Source: Lasiosphaeria ovina (taxonomy: Eukaryota; Ascomycota; Sordariomycetes; Sordariales; Lasiosphaeriaceae). From it: a DNA stretch of 64,000 nt. Made by a program: the position numbers and the translations under genes. Below the pieces are notes generated by a model. The model saw nothing but the letters and a program-made list of their open reading frames with translations. It was not told where the DNA came from and did not search any database. Location of the stretch: assembly GCA_033439765.1 (NCBI GenBank), contig JAULSN010000001.1, positions 6,696,001-6,760,000 of the forward strand, in the 5' to 3' direction. Positions 22,006 to 32,024 of the stretch are shown piece after piece; the first letter of the stretch is position 1, and each line of letters starts with the position of its first letter.

Positions 22006-23040
22006 TCATGCGTCGTCGAGATCGTCCCAGTCTGAGTCCACCCGTACCGGGGACGGCGCGACATCGCACCGCGTATAATACTCATTATCGTCATCGTCGT
22101 CATCATCATCATCATCATCATCGTCGTCGTCCTCATCCTCATCCTCATCCTCACCCTCACCACTACTGCTGCTTGAACTAACACCCTCGCCAACAAGCTC
22201 CTCAACGGCCTTGGCAACCAACAGTCCCACCACCCAGCGCCACTCGCCGGTAACCTGGTGCTGGCGCCAGCGGTGGCCGCACGTGCAGCGGCGCGAGAAC
22301 AGCTCCTTTCCATAATCACGATCAAAGTCCCAGCACGGACAGCCGTACTCAACACACGTGTCGACCTGCGCGAGCCTTGTCTTGAGATCCCCGTCGCCAT
22401 CACGATTCTGCAGCCGCGCGTACACATCCTCGGCCATAGCGCGCTGCAGCCACTCGGTGGCCTCCGCAAAATCGCTCTCGAGCCGCGCCTCGCCGATCAC
22501 GCTGTGCCGGTACCCGCCGTGGCCGCACTCGCACAGGTTCGTCACGGCGCCCGCGAGGTGCTCGCGGTCGTAGTCTCTACACTCGCAGCCGTCGACGTCG
22601 CACGGCTCCATCTCGTCGAGCGTGGTTTTCTTGGCGTTGTCGTAGCCCGACGAGTACGACACCCGCTCCAGCGACGCGTAGAAGCCGTCCAGCAGGTGGC
22701 AGAACACTAGCAGGCTGATCAGCTCAGCGCGCTGCTCGTCGGTCAGGCTGGGGTCGGCGACCAGGGACGCCTGCGCGGCCGCGCGCGCGTCGCGTCGCTG
22801 CACGCGGTCGACCTTCTTGGTCAGCTTGTAGCCGGCGCGCGCGCCGTGGTAGAGCGTGCCGGCGGCGCCCGCGGCCGATCCCGTGCCGGCGGCGGTGGCG
22901 ACCACGTTGGTGGCTGCCGCGTGCGCAAAGTGCGCGACGGCCGTGGCGGGCGCGTGGGCGAGGTGGGCCGCCAGCGCGGCCGTCATCTTGCCGCCGATCC
23001 ATTTGATGGCGAGGATCTCGAGCCCGCCAAAGATGACCAT
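22006..23040 (-). CDS. Uncharacterised protein with a duplicated Cys/His unit and acidic tail
   Basis: The start is taken at 23040, the first ATG in the frame; 344 residues, no intron. Residues about 10-80 are Ala/Gly-rich and moderately hydrophobic. Two units with identical spacing, C-x4-C-x-C-x15-C-x-C-G-H-x4-H, lie at about 147-179 and 229-261. Each also has an Asp/Arg-rich stretch after the third Cys. Seven ligand-type residues per unit at the same spacing suggest an internal duplication of a metal-binding module, probably zinc, which I cannot assign to a named family. The C-terminus is a Ser/Glu run and then an Asp run of about 16 residues encoded by GAT/GAC repeats. The role is unknown. 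Confidence 0.75.
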   Translation of the reverse strand: MVIFGGLEILAIKWIGGKMTAALAAHLAHAPATAVAHFAHAAATNVVATAAGTGSAAGAAGTLYHGARAGYKLTKKVDRVQRRDARAAAQASLVADPSLTDEQRAELISLLVFCHLLDGFYASLERVSYSSGYDNAKKTTLDEMEPCDVDGCECRDYDREHLAGAVTNLCECGHGGYRHSVIGEARLESDFAEATEWLQRAMAEDVYARLQNRDGDGDLKTRLAQVDTCVEYGCPCWDFDRDYGKELFSRRCTCGHRWRQHQVTGEWRWVVGLLVAKAVEELVGEGVSSSSSSGEGEDEDEDEDDDDDDDDDDDDDDDNEYYTRCDVAPSPVRVDSDWDDLDDA

Positions 23041-24414
23041 GTTGGGCTGGTTCTGGGCTGGCGTTGGGCGTTTCGAAGTACGGAGAAGGGTGCTCACAGG
23101 AATAAACACAAAGTTGGAGTTTAGATCTGGTTCGCTGGGACGGCTCTGTCATTTATTTCCATATCTATTAGTTCTATATCGTTTTCAGCTATGGCTTCGT
23201 CTTTCTGGCGTTATCTCGAGCTTCCCAAGAGGGACTTGGGGATTGGTGCCTGAGGGGGTGGGCAAGACTTGGCATTGAACAGAGCTGAAGACGGTGGCGC
23301 TCAAAGGCCGCTTCTAGAACGGTCCGGACTCTGGACTTTCAGTTGGATGGGGTGCATGATGGGGTTGCAGCTTCCCGTTTCTCTCAGGCCTTTGCCCCCT
23401 TGCTGCCGTATATTATGTGCATGAGTTGTAACCTGGGGAAAGTCTCTTGTCAGAAATCTAGCAAATAGGAGAGGACAATGGGTCGTCGACTGTTATTGAC
23501 CTTGCTTTCCTCGGGCAATCCTTGCCCCCCCCCTTCATACGATCGACCCGAGTCTGGACCTGCATCCGTTCTACGATCGGGCCTTCACTAGGATCTCGTC
23601 GTTGCTGATTTCGAGAAGAAAATAACGAAGAAAGAAACTCCAATTCAGGTCTGAAGCAAGCTGTCTAGCAATTGCTATCTAGAATGTCACCGCCGGGAAA
23701 CAAGACACACGGGCCGATGCGAACCGACTAATTAGGTCTCGGCCGGAAACCCTAGCTTGATGCCATCACCGGTGACGGTGTGAAGTGATACTTGGACAAT
23801 CTTAGCTCCGGCTTTGCTGCCCGTCGTAGATGCCTGGGTCCCGACGTCGGTAAGGTATCAGCAAAACGTCTGAGCTTGTACCGACTACCGCCTCGGCATC
23901 GATCCCCGATGGGAGGCGCAAGATGTGCACTGCCGGTGCAGCGAGGGACGGTACTGCTAAAGCTTGCGAGGGCTGGGACAAATCAACCCTGTAGGTGTTC
24001 GGCAGGTAGGGCCAATCTTCCCCGTCATATTCCACACGAACGTGGCGATTCGCCGACGTGACTGGAGCCAAATCCAGGCAGCAAGAGGCGGAGGGCTTGG
24101 CGTTTTTCTCGTACTGGACCAATCCGCCTTATTTTCGTTCATTTGGGGTGCCAAAAGGGTGGGGGACACCCAAAATGCCCGCAAGGCTCTGAGTCGTCTC
24201 GCCGAGGAAGCCCGAAATTCCATTCACCCCAACAGGCAAGCGTGTGGCGGGACCTACATGAACGCCTTGGGGGATGTGTATGGACAGCCACGTGCACGCG
24301 CGCTGTTGGACAGACCGAGACCTCACCACCTCTGTCGATCATTCTGCGAGAAATGTCATGAAAAGCAACCCAGGTTGATTGTCAACACGTCTGAGTTCCA
24401 GAACACAACACACA
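23041..24414. other. Intergenic region between divergent genes
   Basis: About 1.4 kb with no gene I can support. It includes a TCACCGGTGA palindrome near 23766. It must hold promoters for both neighbours. Confidence 0.5.
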
Positions 24415-25191
24415 ATGAGCCCGAACGCCAACAACAAGCTAGGCGGCGGGCCGAGCCTGCTCTCGCTGCCGCTGTTCGGCGGGCCGACCAAGAAGGAGAA
24501 GGCGCTCGAGGCCGAGCTGGAAGACCTGAAAAAAGCGCACGCAGCCGAGCTCCGGGCGTCGGCGCAGTCGCTACACCAGCAGCGGACAGCACTACAAGCA
24601 ACGATCCAGACGCAACGGACGGCGGCGGCGACACAGATGGCGACGGTGCGCACACAGCACGACACGATCCGGTCGCAGGCCAACACGATCCAGACGCAGG
24701 GCGACACGATCCGCATCCAGGAGGCGACGCTCGAGACGCAGATTGCGCGCGCGCGCGCGCTCGAGGAGCAGCTACAGGGGCTCGAGTACCAGCACACGCT
24801 GCGCATCTCGCAGATGCAGCACGACCTCGACGAGGCCCACCGGCAGTTGGGCTTGGCGCTGGAGCGGACTGCGAGCCGCGGGGACAGTAAGAGCGACTCG
24901 TCTGCAAAGGACACGCCGCGGACCTCGGCCGGCAGCATCGACCCGCTGCCCGAGCAACTGCAGACGATGCTGGAGAAGGAGAAACGGGGACAAGGATGGG
25001 CGGAAAAGGGACAGGCAGACACAAAGACGTTCGCGCGGCTGGTCGACGAGGTGACGGGCCTCCGGGCGGAGCTGGAGCGCAAGAAGAAGGAGCTCATCGT
25101 CAAGGACAACCGGCTCGAGTGGCTGCAGCAGCGTGCGGCGGCCCTCGCGCGGGGAGACAAGGAGTCGCCGTTTGTGAAGTATTCATGCTAG
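24415..25191 (+). CDS. Coiled-coil protein with 7-residue repeats
   Basis: The start is the ATG at 24415, in good context; an in-frame run extends upstream but has no ATG. The product is 258 residues with no intron. After a Gly/Leu-rich N-terminus, residues about 27-140 are predicted coiled coil. Within it, about 62-110 is a run of 7-residue units built on Thr-Ile/Val/Leu-x-x-Gln, one heptad each. A polar break (about 142-175) separates a second helical part (about 190-245) rich in Lys/Glu. There is no catalytic motif. Likely a structural or adaptor protein; function unknown. A tRNA-Gly follows it by 127 bp. Confidence 0.75.
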   Translation: MSPNANNKLGGGPSLLSLPLFGGPTKKEKALEAELEDLKKAHAAELRASAQSLHQQRTALQATIQTQRTAAATQMATVRTQHDTIRSQANTIQTQGDTIRIQEATLETQIARARALEEQLQGLEYQHTLRISQMQHDLDEAHRQLGLALERTASRGDSKSDSSAKDTPRTSAGSIDPLPEQLQTMLEKEKRGQGWAEKGQADTKTFARLVDEVTGLRAELERKKKELIVKDNRLEWLQQRAAALARGDKESPFVKYSC

Positions 25192-25317
25192 TACCCCTTG
25201 GAAACTAATTGTTTATTGAAAAGGAGAGGTGTAGCTAAAAAGGAAAATGGCGTCCTTGTCCTTGTTCTCAATGTGAATGAATTCGAGAAGATGTTGTCCA
25301 TGGGTGCCAAAAATGAA

Positions 25318-25403
25318 TGCGTCAGCCGCGAATCGAACGCGGGGCCCATCGAATTCACAGCTCTGAATGGCAACGATGGATTTTACCACTAAACCACTGA
25401 CGC
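25318..25403 (-). tRNA. tRNA-Gly (anticodon GCC) with a 15-nt intron
   Basis: On the minus strand, acceptor arms GCGTCAG and CTGACGC pair perfectly, with discriminator A at 25318. The anticodon stem CATCG/CGATG closes loop T-T-G-C-C-A...T, giving GCC at 25371-25369. A 15-nt intron (25367-25353) interrupts the loop one base after the anticodon. The T arm CCGCG/CGCGG is intact. Mature length is 71 nt, usual for tRNA-Gly. Confidence 0.93.
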
Positions 25404-25982
25404 TGGATGTGATTCTCGTTGGCTTGAGTTTTCAATGGAGAGCAGCCAGGTTGTTTGAGACTTTATGTGGGTTTTAGGTATGGATTTGTTGGGAAGGTGC
25501 GGTGAGCATACTCCACAGCCCACACTTTGGTCTTGCATTGCATTGACGTGCTAGGGTTAGGTGTGCAGATGGAGACCTGAGTCGAGGTTTAAGGAGTGGG
25601 TACTCCTGGACATTCAATATTCAATATCAAAGTATCTTCTTCTCGTCTCAGATCTTGGCGACAGTCACACTTTCGCGTTTTTTTTGCTTGTCTGAACCCA
25701 ACCACCCCCAGCCCCCCAACCCCCACCCAATCAGAGTCTAATTTGCTGGGCGCGGGGAAAACTGGACACTAGCTCAATAATTAGGACGGGCTGCCAAACC
25801 AAAGGCGAGATTCTTGTTCTGGTCGCTCCGCTGCCATGTACTAAGTTCATCAATAACCTCTTGCGCGTCTAGTTAAATTTACGTTCCATGAAGCAACACT
25901 CATCCTTATCGTTGTTGTGAGCCTCGGCCACACGCTCCTAGGACTCGTCAGCTTTCTGTTGCCGGTTAATCGGTCAGCGAGA
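25404..25982. other. Intergenic region before the HET gene
   Basis: A 579-bp gap with a C-rich tract near 25700. No gene seen. It holds the promoter of the HET-domain gene. Confidence 0.5.
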
Positions 25983-27776
25983 ATGCGCTTGATTGACACG
26001 AAAACGCTGAAGCTGCGACAGTTCCTCGGCAAACCCCCCCCATACGCGATCCTGTCACACACCTGGGGACGTGGCGAGGTTTCTTTCCACGACTTCCATG
26101 ATGTGTCGAGCCGTCGGCGCCGGAAAGGATTCGCCAAGATCCAGTACGCCTGCCTCCAGGCTCGGAAGGATGCGCTTGACTACGCATGGGTAGACACTTG
26201 CTGCATCGACAAGTCCAGCAGCGCTGAACTCTCCGAAGCAATCAACTCCATGTTCAAGTGGTACCGTCAGTCTGCGGTCTGCTATGCCTATATTGAAGAT
26301 CTTCCGCCCTCTCTGTCGGACTTCGTCGCGTCGGGTATGCCTGGCTCGGCGTTTGCAGCCAGCCGTTGGTTTCGTCGCGGGTGGACACTGCAGGAATTGC
26401 TTGCCCCATCCTCAGTCCGTTTCTTTGATAGTCATTGGGGGGAAATCGGAGAGAGGGGGGCTCTTTCATCAACAATTGAAGCGGCTACTGGGATTGAGAA
26501 AGGTGTTCTGAACGGTGCACCGTTTGCAGATATCAGCGTTGGTCATCGTATGAGCTGGGCGTCTCAGCGTCAAACAACAAGAGTGGAAGACGTTGCTTAC
26601 AGCCTCCTTGGCATCTTTGATGTCAATATGCCGCTTCTCTACGGCGAGGGCCACAAGGCATTCATTCGCCTCCAAGAAGCCATCATGAAGCAATCCGAAG
26701 ACCAGTCCATCTTGGCCTGGCAAGAAGATCCCGAAGCGGCCATCGAGTCTTCCACTAGCGGAATACTTGCCACATCGCCGAAAGCATTCGCCAACTTTCG
26801 CACGGCTAAGCATCCGCCTGGGCACCGCATAGTCCCCTTCCAGGACTACAATGCACCCAAGAACCCGGTAGCCCTAACCAACCGGGGCCTGAGGATAACC
26901 TCTGTCTACGAAGATTTGGATCCCTTGAAGCCGTTGGAATCTCTGGCTCTCGGGTTGAACTGTGCTGAGGAGGACGATCTGTCCAGAGTAACCGCGATCT
27001 ACCTAGAGCGAGTGGGAGGCGATCGCTACGTCAGAGCACGTCCGTCCGAGCTGACGAAGTGTCGGTCCTACGGGTCTCAGACAACAGTCTACGGCTTACC
27101 AACAGTGCCAACGCCCCAAGGAGGCGAAATAAGAGGCCTTTCAAGCTACGCGAACCCGGCGCAGACAAAAGATCAAGCCTCCAAAGACCCTGGACTCTAT
27201 CCAACCGATCGAAAGCTTCTACAATACGCGATTTTCGTCAAAGACAAAAACATCAGCACAAGTCACGGCAACTACAAGATCATGGCTGCAGTGTCTCCCA
27301 AAGCCGGTGAACCGAGCGGTTTGCTGGAATTTCGCCTCCTCGACCCATCTAAAGAGGACCAACCACTTGTTATCCCGACCATCGGGACGGATCGGCATCG
27401 CCATCCGAGATTCAAAGGAGCCGTTCTCCTTGAGAGCCGGCTTTGTTACGTTTTGCTCGTGCTGGGCACGGTGTGGAATCCCGCTACACTCGGATACGAC
27501 TGCTGGTTCAGCGCTGCCGCATTAGGAGTTGACGACGTGCGTCTAACAACAGACAACACGGAGGGCGGCCTGGATCACATGGCCGTCATGGACAAGGTTA
27601 ACGCCACGAAGCGGCCAATCGGTACTGCCGACGGGGACAGCACGGTTGTGTCAATCAAGGATGGGTCGTATTCTCTGTCGATTACTGTTGGCCTTGGAAA
27701 GGTCCAGGGGTTGGATATGTTTTGTGTCGATGTCCGAGAACCGTCGATATTCCCGGACCCCAGAAGGAAGAATTAG
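25983..27776 (+). CDS. HET-domain protein (heterokaryon incompatibility family)
   Basis: A single-exon gene of 597 residues starting at the ATG at 25983, where the family's usual Met-Arg-Leu-x-x-Thr opening is found. The HET domain spans about residues 20-240: YAILSHTW, then Tyr-Ala-Trp-Val-Asp-Thr-Cys-Cys-Ile-Asp, a Glu-Ala-Ile-Asn-Ser-Met block, and Arg-Gly-Trp-Thr-Leu-Gln-Glu-Leu-Leu-Ala-Pro. All are hallmark motifs. The C-terminal half (about 300-597) is a beta-rich region common in HET-E/TOL-type relatives but without WD or NACHT repeats. HET proteins trigger cell death after fusion of unlike strains; which partner this one senses is unknown. The reading frame is intact. Confidence 0.92.
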   Translation: MRLIDTKTLKLRQFLGKPPPYAILSHTWGRGEVSFHDFHDVSSRRRRKGFAKIQYACLQARKDALDYAWVDTCCIDKSSSAELSEAINSMFKWYRQSAVCYAYIEDLPPSLSDFVASGMPGSAFAASRWFRRGWTLQELLAPSSVRFFDSHWGEIGERGALSSTIEAATGIEKGVLNGAPFADISVGHRMSWASQRQTTRVEDVAYSLLGIFDVNMPLLYGEGHKAFIRLQEAIMKQSEDQSILAWQEDPEAAIESSTSGILATSPKAFANFRTAKHPPGHRIVPFQDYNAPKNPVALTNRGLRITSVYEDLDPLKPLESLALGLNCAEEDDLSRVTAIYLERVGGDRYVRARPSELTKCRSYGSQTTVYGLPTVPTPQGGEIRGLSSYANPAQTKDQASKDPGLYPTDRKLLQYAIFVKDKNISTSHGNYKIMAAVSPKAGEPSGLLEFRLLDPSKEDQPLVIPTIGTDRHRHPRFKGAVLLESRLCYVLLVLGTVWNPATLGYDCWFSAAALGVDDVRLTTDNTEGGLDHMAVMDKVNATKRPIGTADGDSTVVSIKDGSYSLSITVGLGKVQGLDMFCVDVREPSIFPDPRRKN

Positions 27777-28048
27777 AGGGTTGAAAAGAGAGTGGAATCA
27801 TGTCATGGTAGTTAAACTCTGGAAAATTTGGACTGGGTGCAACTTGGCATTCTCTTTTTCCCCTGTCGTTGGAGGAAAGTCCCAAAAAACTAGGTTCATG
27901 AATTCCATCCTCGCGACGCCACCGCCATTTCAAACCGTGGCAACCTAGATGGTCCGCCCATTCAACTGCTGCTCAACACAACTCGCCTCCTCGAAAATGA
28001 CAGTCACCGATCGTCCCGGCAAAATCCACACCTGGCCTAATTTGAATG

Positions 28049-29395
28049 TTAGGTCTTGTTGACAGACGACGTGCCGTAGAACGTATACGGCAATTCCCTC
28101 CCCTCCTCGTCCACCGAAGTCTCCTTGTTGAACGTATTGGGGTCAGCCGCCGAGAAGCCGGCCTTTGCCTGGAAGACGGTCACGATGTCGGAGCCGCCAA
28201 ACAGGAAGAAGCCGAATTCGTCGCCTTTCTTGATGCTGTCGCCCGGCTTGACCGTCAGGTTGACCGACGACACCTGCGCCATGCCGATGGGGAGCACTAA
28301 TCATTCGGATCGAAAGGGTTAGCAGTATTCCGCGGATCACGGCGACATGTACGTACCGGCGACGAGACCAATATCGCCGTCGGGGCTGCCGGTCGTGTCG
28401 ATGACGACGCAGCCGCGCGTCTGCAGGAACTGGTAGCCCGACTGGTCCTCCGCCTCAATCTCGGTGCCCACGTCCGGAAGGCTATACGGCGCACGTGCAG
28501 CGCCTCCGACGTCCTTGTGAATCCTGCGGCGCGGGACGAGCGTGTTGCCCGTGGCGATGACGTCGAGGTAAGCCGCGTTCTGGATGACGCGGCTGTCGAC
28601 CACGGTGCCCGAGACGGGCGCGTGGAAGCGGTGGTAGTTGAACGTGCTGAGGAACGAGTGCAGCCAGACGCCGCCGCCGAACGCCGTCGCGTACGGGCTA
28701 TCCTGCAGCAGCGCCTGGATGCTCCACGTCCAGCCTTTGGCCGTCACCTTGCCGGGGTCGTGGTTGGCCAACGTGCCGGCGGGGACCCACGTGTTGGAGT
28801 CGTCGTCGACGCCGTAGCTGTCGGCCCACAGCGAGTCGGCCGGGTACACGGGCGTGTGGTTGTCGCCGGGGCCGGCGACGACGCGGGGCTTCGCGAGCTT
28901 GCGCGAGAAGAAGTCGTTGAAGCTGTGGAACGCGGAGCCATCCGGACTCACGCACTCCCAGACCCGAAACAGCGGGGCCTGTTTGAACGTGTCGAATTTG
29001 TGCGGCGTCAGCGATTCCGGGGTGGCCATGAAGGCCCCCAAGGCCTTGGCGTAGTCGACGATCCACTGCGACAAGGGCGTCAGCGGTTGGTATTCCGAGG
29101 CGGGGGAGATGGCGTTCTGGTACGGTGCCAGGGCCGGCTGGTCGAGCACATAGTAGAAGACGGAGATCTTCTTCAAGACCTCGGTCGACTTGGAATTCTC
29201 CCATGGGACCCAATGGAGAAAGCCAGTCATATACTCGATGAAGCTATCGGCATCGACGATTGGAGGAGTCTCGACAATCATGACCCCCTTGGCGTGCTCG
29301 CTGGCCGACCTGACGGCTTCTTCAAGCGCGGGCTTGCCTCCGATTTGGGGGAGGATGTTATCGACAAAGTCTTGGACGACCTGGGGAGTCGACAT
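28049..29395 (-). CDS. Phosphatidylserine decarboxylase family enzyme, PsiD-like
   Basis: The start is 29395. Exon 1 is 29395-28357, the intron is 28356-28297 (60 bp), and exon 2 is 28296-28049, giving 428 residues. The N-terminal region (about 1-150) fits the extra domain found in the fungal amino-acid-decarboxylase branch of this family, to which Psilocybe PsiD (about 440 residues) belongs. The core has an FFSRKL block, HRFHAPVSG with the expected catalytic His, and Leu-Phe-Gly-Gly-Ser-Asp at about 378-383. The Ser (about 382) is the residue at which these pro-enzymes cut themselves to form a pyruvoyl group; classic PSDs have LGST there and PsiD has GGSS. No transmembrane helix is present. 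It may act on a free amino acid rather than on phosphatidylserine, but the substrate cannot be told from sequence. Confidence 0.85.
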
Positions 29396-29541
29396 CTTGT
29401 CGAAGCTGGGTTGGGGACACTGAGATGAACTGGGGTGTGCTGGGTAATATGAACAAGTGGTCTGAGTGGTTTTGACCGACAAAAGTTTGTGATTAGCAGT
29501 TTGTCTGCTTCAATTCTCGAAACTGCCACCGACTCCAACTC

Positions 29542-29547
29542 TTTATA
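29542..29547 (-). promoter_or_regulatory. TATA-like box upstream of the PsiD-like gene
   Basis: TATAAA on the minus strand, about 147 bp before the start codon at 29395. Placement is plausible for a core promoter with a short 5' UTR. Confidence 0.35.
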
Positions 29548-31672
29548 CCCGTAGACCATGGTCCTGAAACCCAGCCGTAACGAGCGAGTCGACGATTCCG
29601 AAGGTGAGCGCAACCGGCTGGATGTGACGTAAACTCGCGCTTCGGCCGGCGACGGATCCGCGATCAACGATGCGCTGTGTGACGTCGTGCCGGGCTCCGA
29701 TGGCGTACGGGGAGTGGCAGATCTATTCCAACCTCGGCCTAGACTCTGGACCCTGAGGGTTGCAAGAGCATGGTCGTCCTATAACAATTACAGCTTCGGG
29801 TTCCGATCCACTTCCCTTCCGATCCCCCTTCCCGTCCGATCCTCTCCCATTCCGACCCTCCCCCATTCCCCCTCTGTCTACGTATTATCAAGCACTCTCC
29901 GAACTTGCCACCCATCAACCCATTCTGTCCTCCCTCACATTCAGAGACCCTCAGCCAACCCGTCGCATGCAAGCTCAGGCTTCAAACACCGGTCTCGACA
30001 TGAAGTATCTGCCTCTGGTGACTTGGGGATAACACCGCGACCTGGCGAGGTTGCGAGGCCTTCCCCCAGACAAAGCTGGCCAATGGATGCCACCTTTCAA
30101 CTAGAAACTCATTGCAAGGTGGCATTCGACTCGACGAGGTGCGACAGCGTGGCTAGCACTTCGGAAGCCCTGCGAGGTGTCACGTCGGAACTCTCAGTCG
30201 CTCGACATAAACGCGGGGTTGATTTTCCCGATAAACAGCACTAGATAATGCAGAGAAGTACAAGCTATGCGTCAAGGATCACATACAGCTTAGTCTACGC
30301 TGCAGCTCTGGTCAGCTGAGACATGAGCCCTCGAGAAGCTAGAAACTACACATGGCCAGAGCTTACGCGGCCAGTCTTGCACGTGGGCCGTCTATGAAGT
30401 GTGCTATAACGACCAGCTGGTCAATTCAAGCAACTCAAATCAACAATGTGGGCATGGTTTTGGCGGAGGCAAGTTTGCTTGGTGCTTGGGGAAGGGTGGC
30501 CTGACATTGTTGCGGGCTGTGACGTGGCTTGCCATTTTGTATATTGGAAACAGTGCTTCAAATACGGTAAGCTCTGCGTGAAGCCAAGATACACACTGGA
30601 GGTCGAACCTTGTCCATACTCCTGAGAACTGGTTCCGGGAGATTTTGTTCTTTTGCTCGTTGCTCATCCAGCTCTGCAATCGTTAATGTGAGGCAAAACC
30701 AGTGTAGAAGCTCGTACGACGTATGCCGACACGACACCCACGCCGAACTGTAGTCCACTAGGCCTGTTGCGTGTCCTGGATCTCTTACATCATTTCGACG
30801 TTTCCCTTTTTGCTCAACCTGGAGGTCCGCTTGCAGCTGTCAGAATTAATTTTATCAGTTTTGGAGTTCCAAATGAGTTTCATATCATGGACTTGGTTAG
30901 AGTGATCCGGCACGTACAAGACTTGGAAAGACGAGCTGTTAATGTATGTAGCTTTCAAAGCTTCCCATTCCACCGATCATGACCCAAGGTTCATTATTCT
31001 TTGAACTTTTTAAGTTGACAGGAGAATAAGTAAATCGACGAGAAGTTGGGACCGTTGCCGCAATGCATTGAATCCTGGTATGAATTACACGAGTCAATTT
31101 AAAGAAAACCTTTACTGCGCCTCGCCTCTTCCCCTTTTGCGCCCCAACTCGTCGTCGCGAAATGCTATTTGGACTTGTCCCTCTGCGGTAGAAAGACAGA
31201 AAGCCGTGCGCACCCGGAAAGTGGTATCGAACACGCGTCGTTCCTTGGTAGCGGACTCCATCACCAATGCTACGCTCCTCCTTGGCTTCACCCTCTTCCT
31301 AGTTTTGGTCGTCCATTTGAGCCCCACACGTGTTCCTTTAAGTTGAAGCAAACCAACAGCCTGCAAATACGAGCTTTGGCCAGGTGCCGTCGCGTCACGC
31401 ATAACAATTAATATGTTGGGGGCCGCAATACGTGAGGCGCAGTACTGCTCAGATAGAATCGGAGCGGAGCATGTCTCAACCGGGCAGGCCGGATAAACGA
31501 CCCCGGGCGGATTTATGCTGATCAGGGCTACCTTACCCTCGTGTCTGCCTTGACCAATTTCGAGAAGCGATCTGCGGGCCGTTTGGTCCAAAGGATTCAA
31601 TTCCCGGTCGACAAAGCTGCCCCTTGCAGAGAGTGACTTTGGGTTCCGGGTTGTTTGTTGTTGGGTGAGGTG

Positions 31673-31680
31673 TATTTAAA
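31673..31680 (+). promoter_or_regulatory. TATA-like box upstream of the small secreted protein
   Basis: TATTTAAA about 132 bp before the ATG at 31812, followed by a pyrimidine-rich leader. Confidence 0.35.
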
Positions 31681-31811
31681 TCTGACGTCTGCCCTCCCCA
31701 GGCCCGATTCTAACCACGCCTCTCCTCATATCAATCCCGTCTTTCTCGTCGCCCAACTTGTCCTCAAAGCCAATACCGTCTCTCGTTCAATCCCGCCCAC
31801 TGACCGACACC

Positions 31812-32024
31812 ATGAAGCTCGGATTCGCCACCGCCCTCCTGACTCTCGCCGCCACTGCCCTCGGCGCGCCGCTTGCTCCGCGGCAGAGCGAAGGCGATGG
31901 CACGTGCACCGTCGGCAACTACTTCTGCACGGTGGGCACGGCGTTCGGTCCGGCGTGGAGCGTTCCCGGCGTGCCGCTACACTCGTCCGACTGCCCGCTG
32001 CACGCCATTGGGCCCTGCAGGTAG
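31812..32024 (+). CDS. Small secreted protein, 70 residues
   Basis: An intronless 70-residue gene with ATG at 31812. Residues 1-18 are a clear signal peptide (Lys, a hydrophobic core, then Ala-Leu-Gly-Ala). A short stretch ending in Pro-Arg may be a propeptide. The mature part is about 46 residues with four Cys and no Lys. Such genes are common among fungal secreted small proteins and candidate effectors. No family is recognised. A longer spliced form cannot be ruled out, because the last Cys is just before the stop. A TATA-like box and a pyrimidine-rich leader support expression. Confidence 0.65.
   Translation: MKLGFATALLTLAATALGAPLAPRQSEGDGTCTVGNYFCTVGTAFGPAWSVPGVPLHSSDCPLHAIGPCR

Larger units (their letters stand above)
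29396..31811. other. Long intergenic region
   Basis: About 2.4 kb. The stretch 29795-29880 is a pyrimidine-rich run of imperfect TTCCGATCC-type units. Some open frames exist (for example 31112-31600, minus) but lack an ATG start and any recognisable motif. TATA-like boxes for both flanking genes are listed separately. Confidence 0.5.

Noticed and set aside
28517..29428. A 303-residue plus-strand open frame over the PsiD-like gene
   Set aside because: Antisense shadow with repetitive Arg/Val/Asp composition and no motifs; the minus-strand gene has clear catalytic motifs.
29795..29880. Regularly spaced TTCCGATCC-type units as a CRISPR or satellite array
   Set aside because: The units are imperfect and irregular, no spacers are present, and the host is eukaryotic; treated as a pyrimidine-rich stretch.
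31112..31600. A 162-residue minus-strand frame in the long intergenic gap
   Set aside because: It has no ATG at its start, no recognisable motif, and an unremarkable composition.
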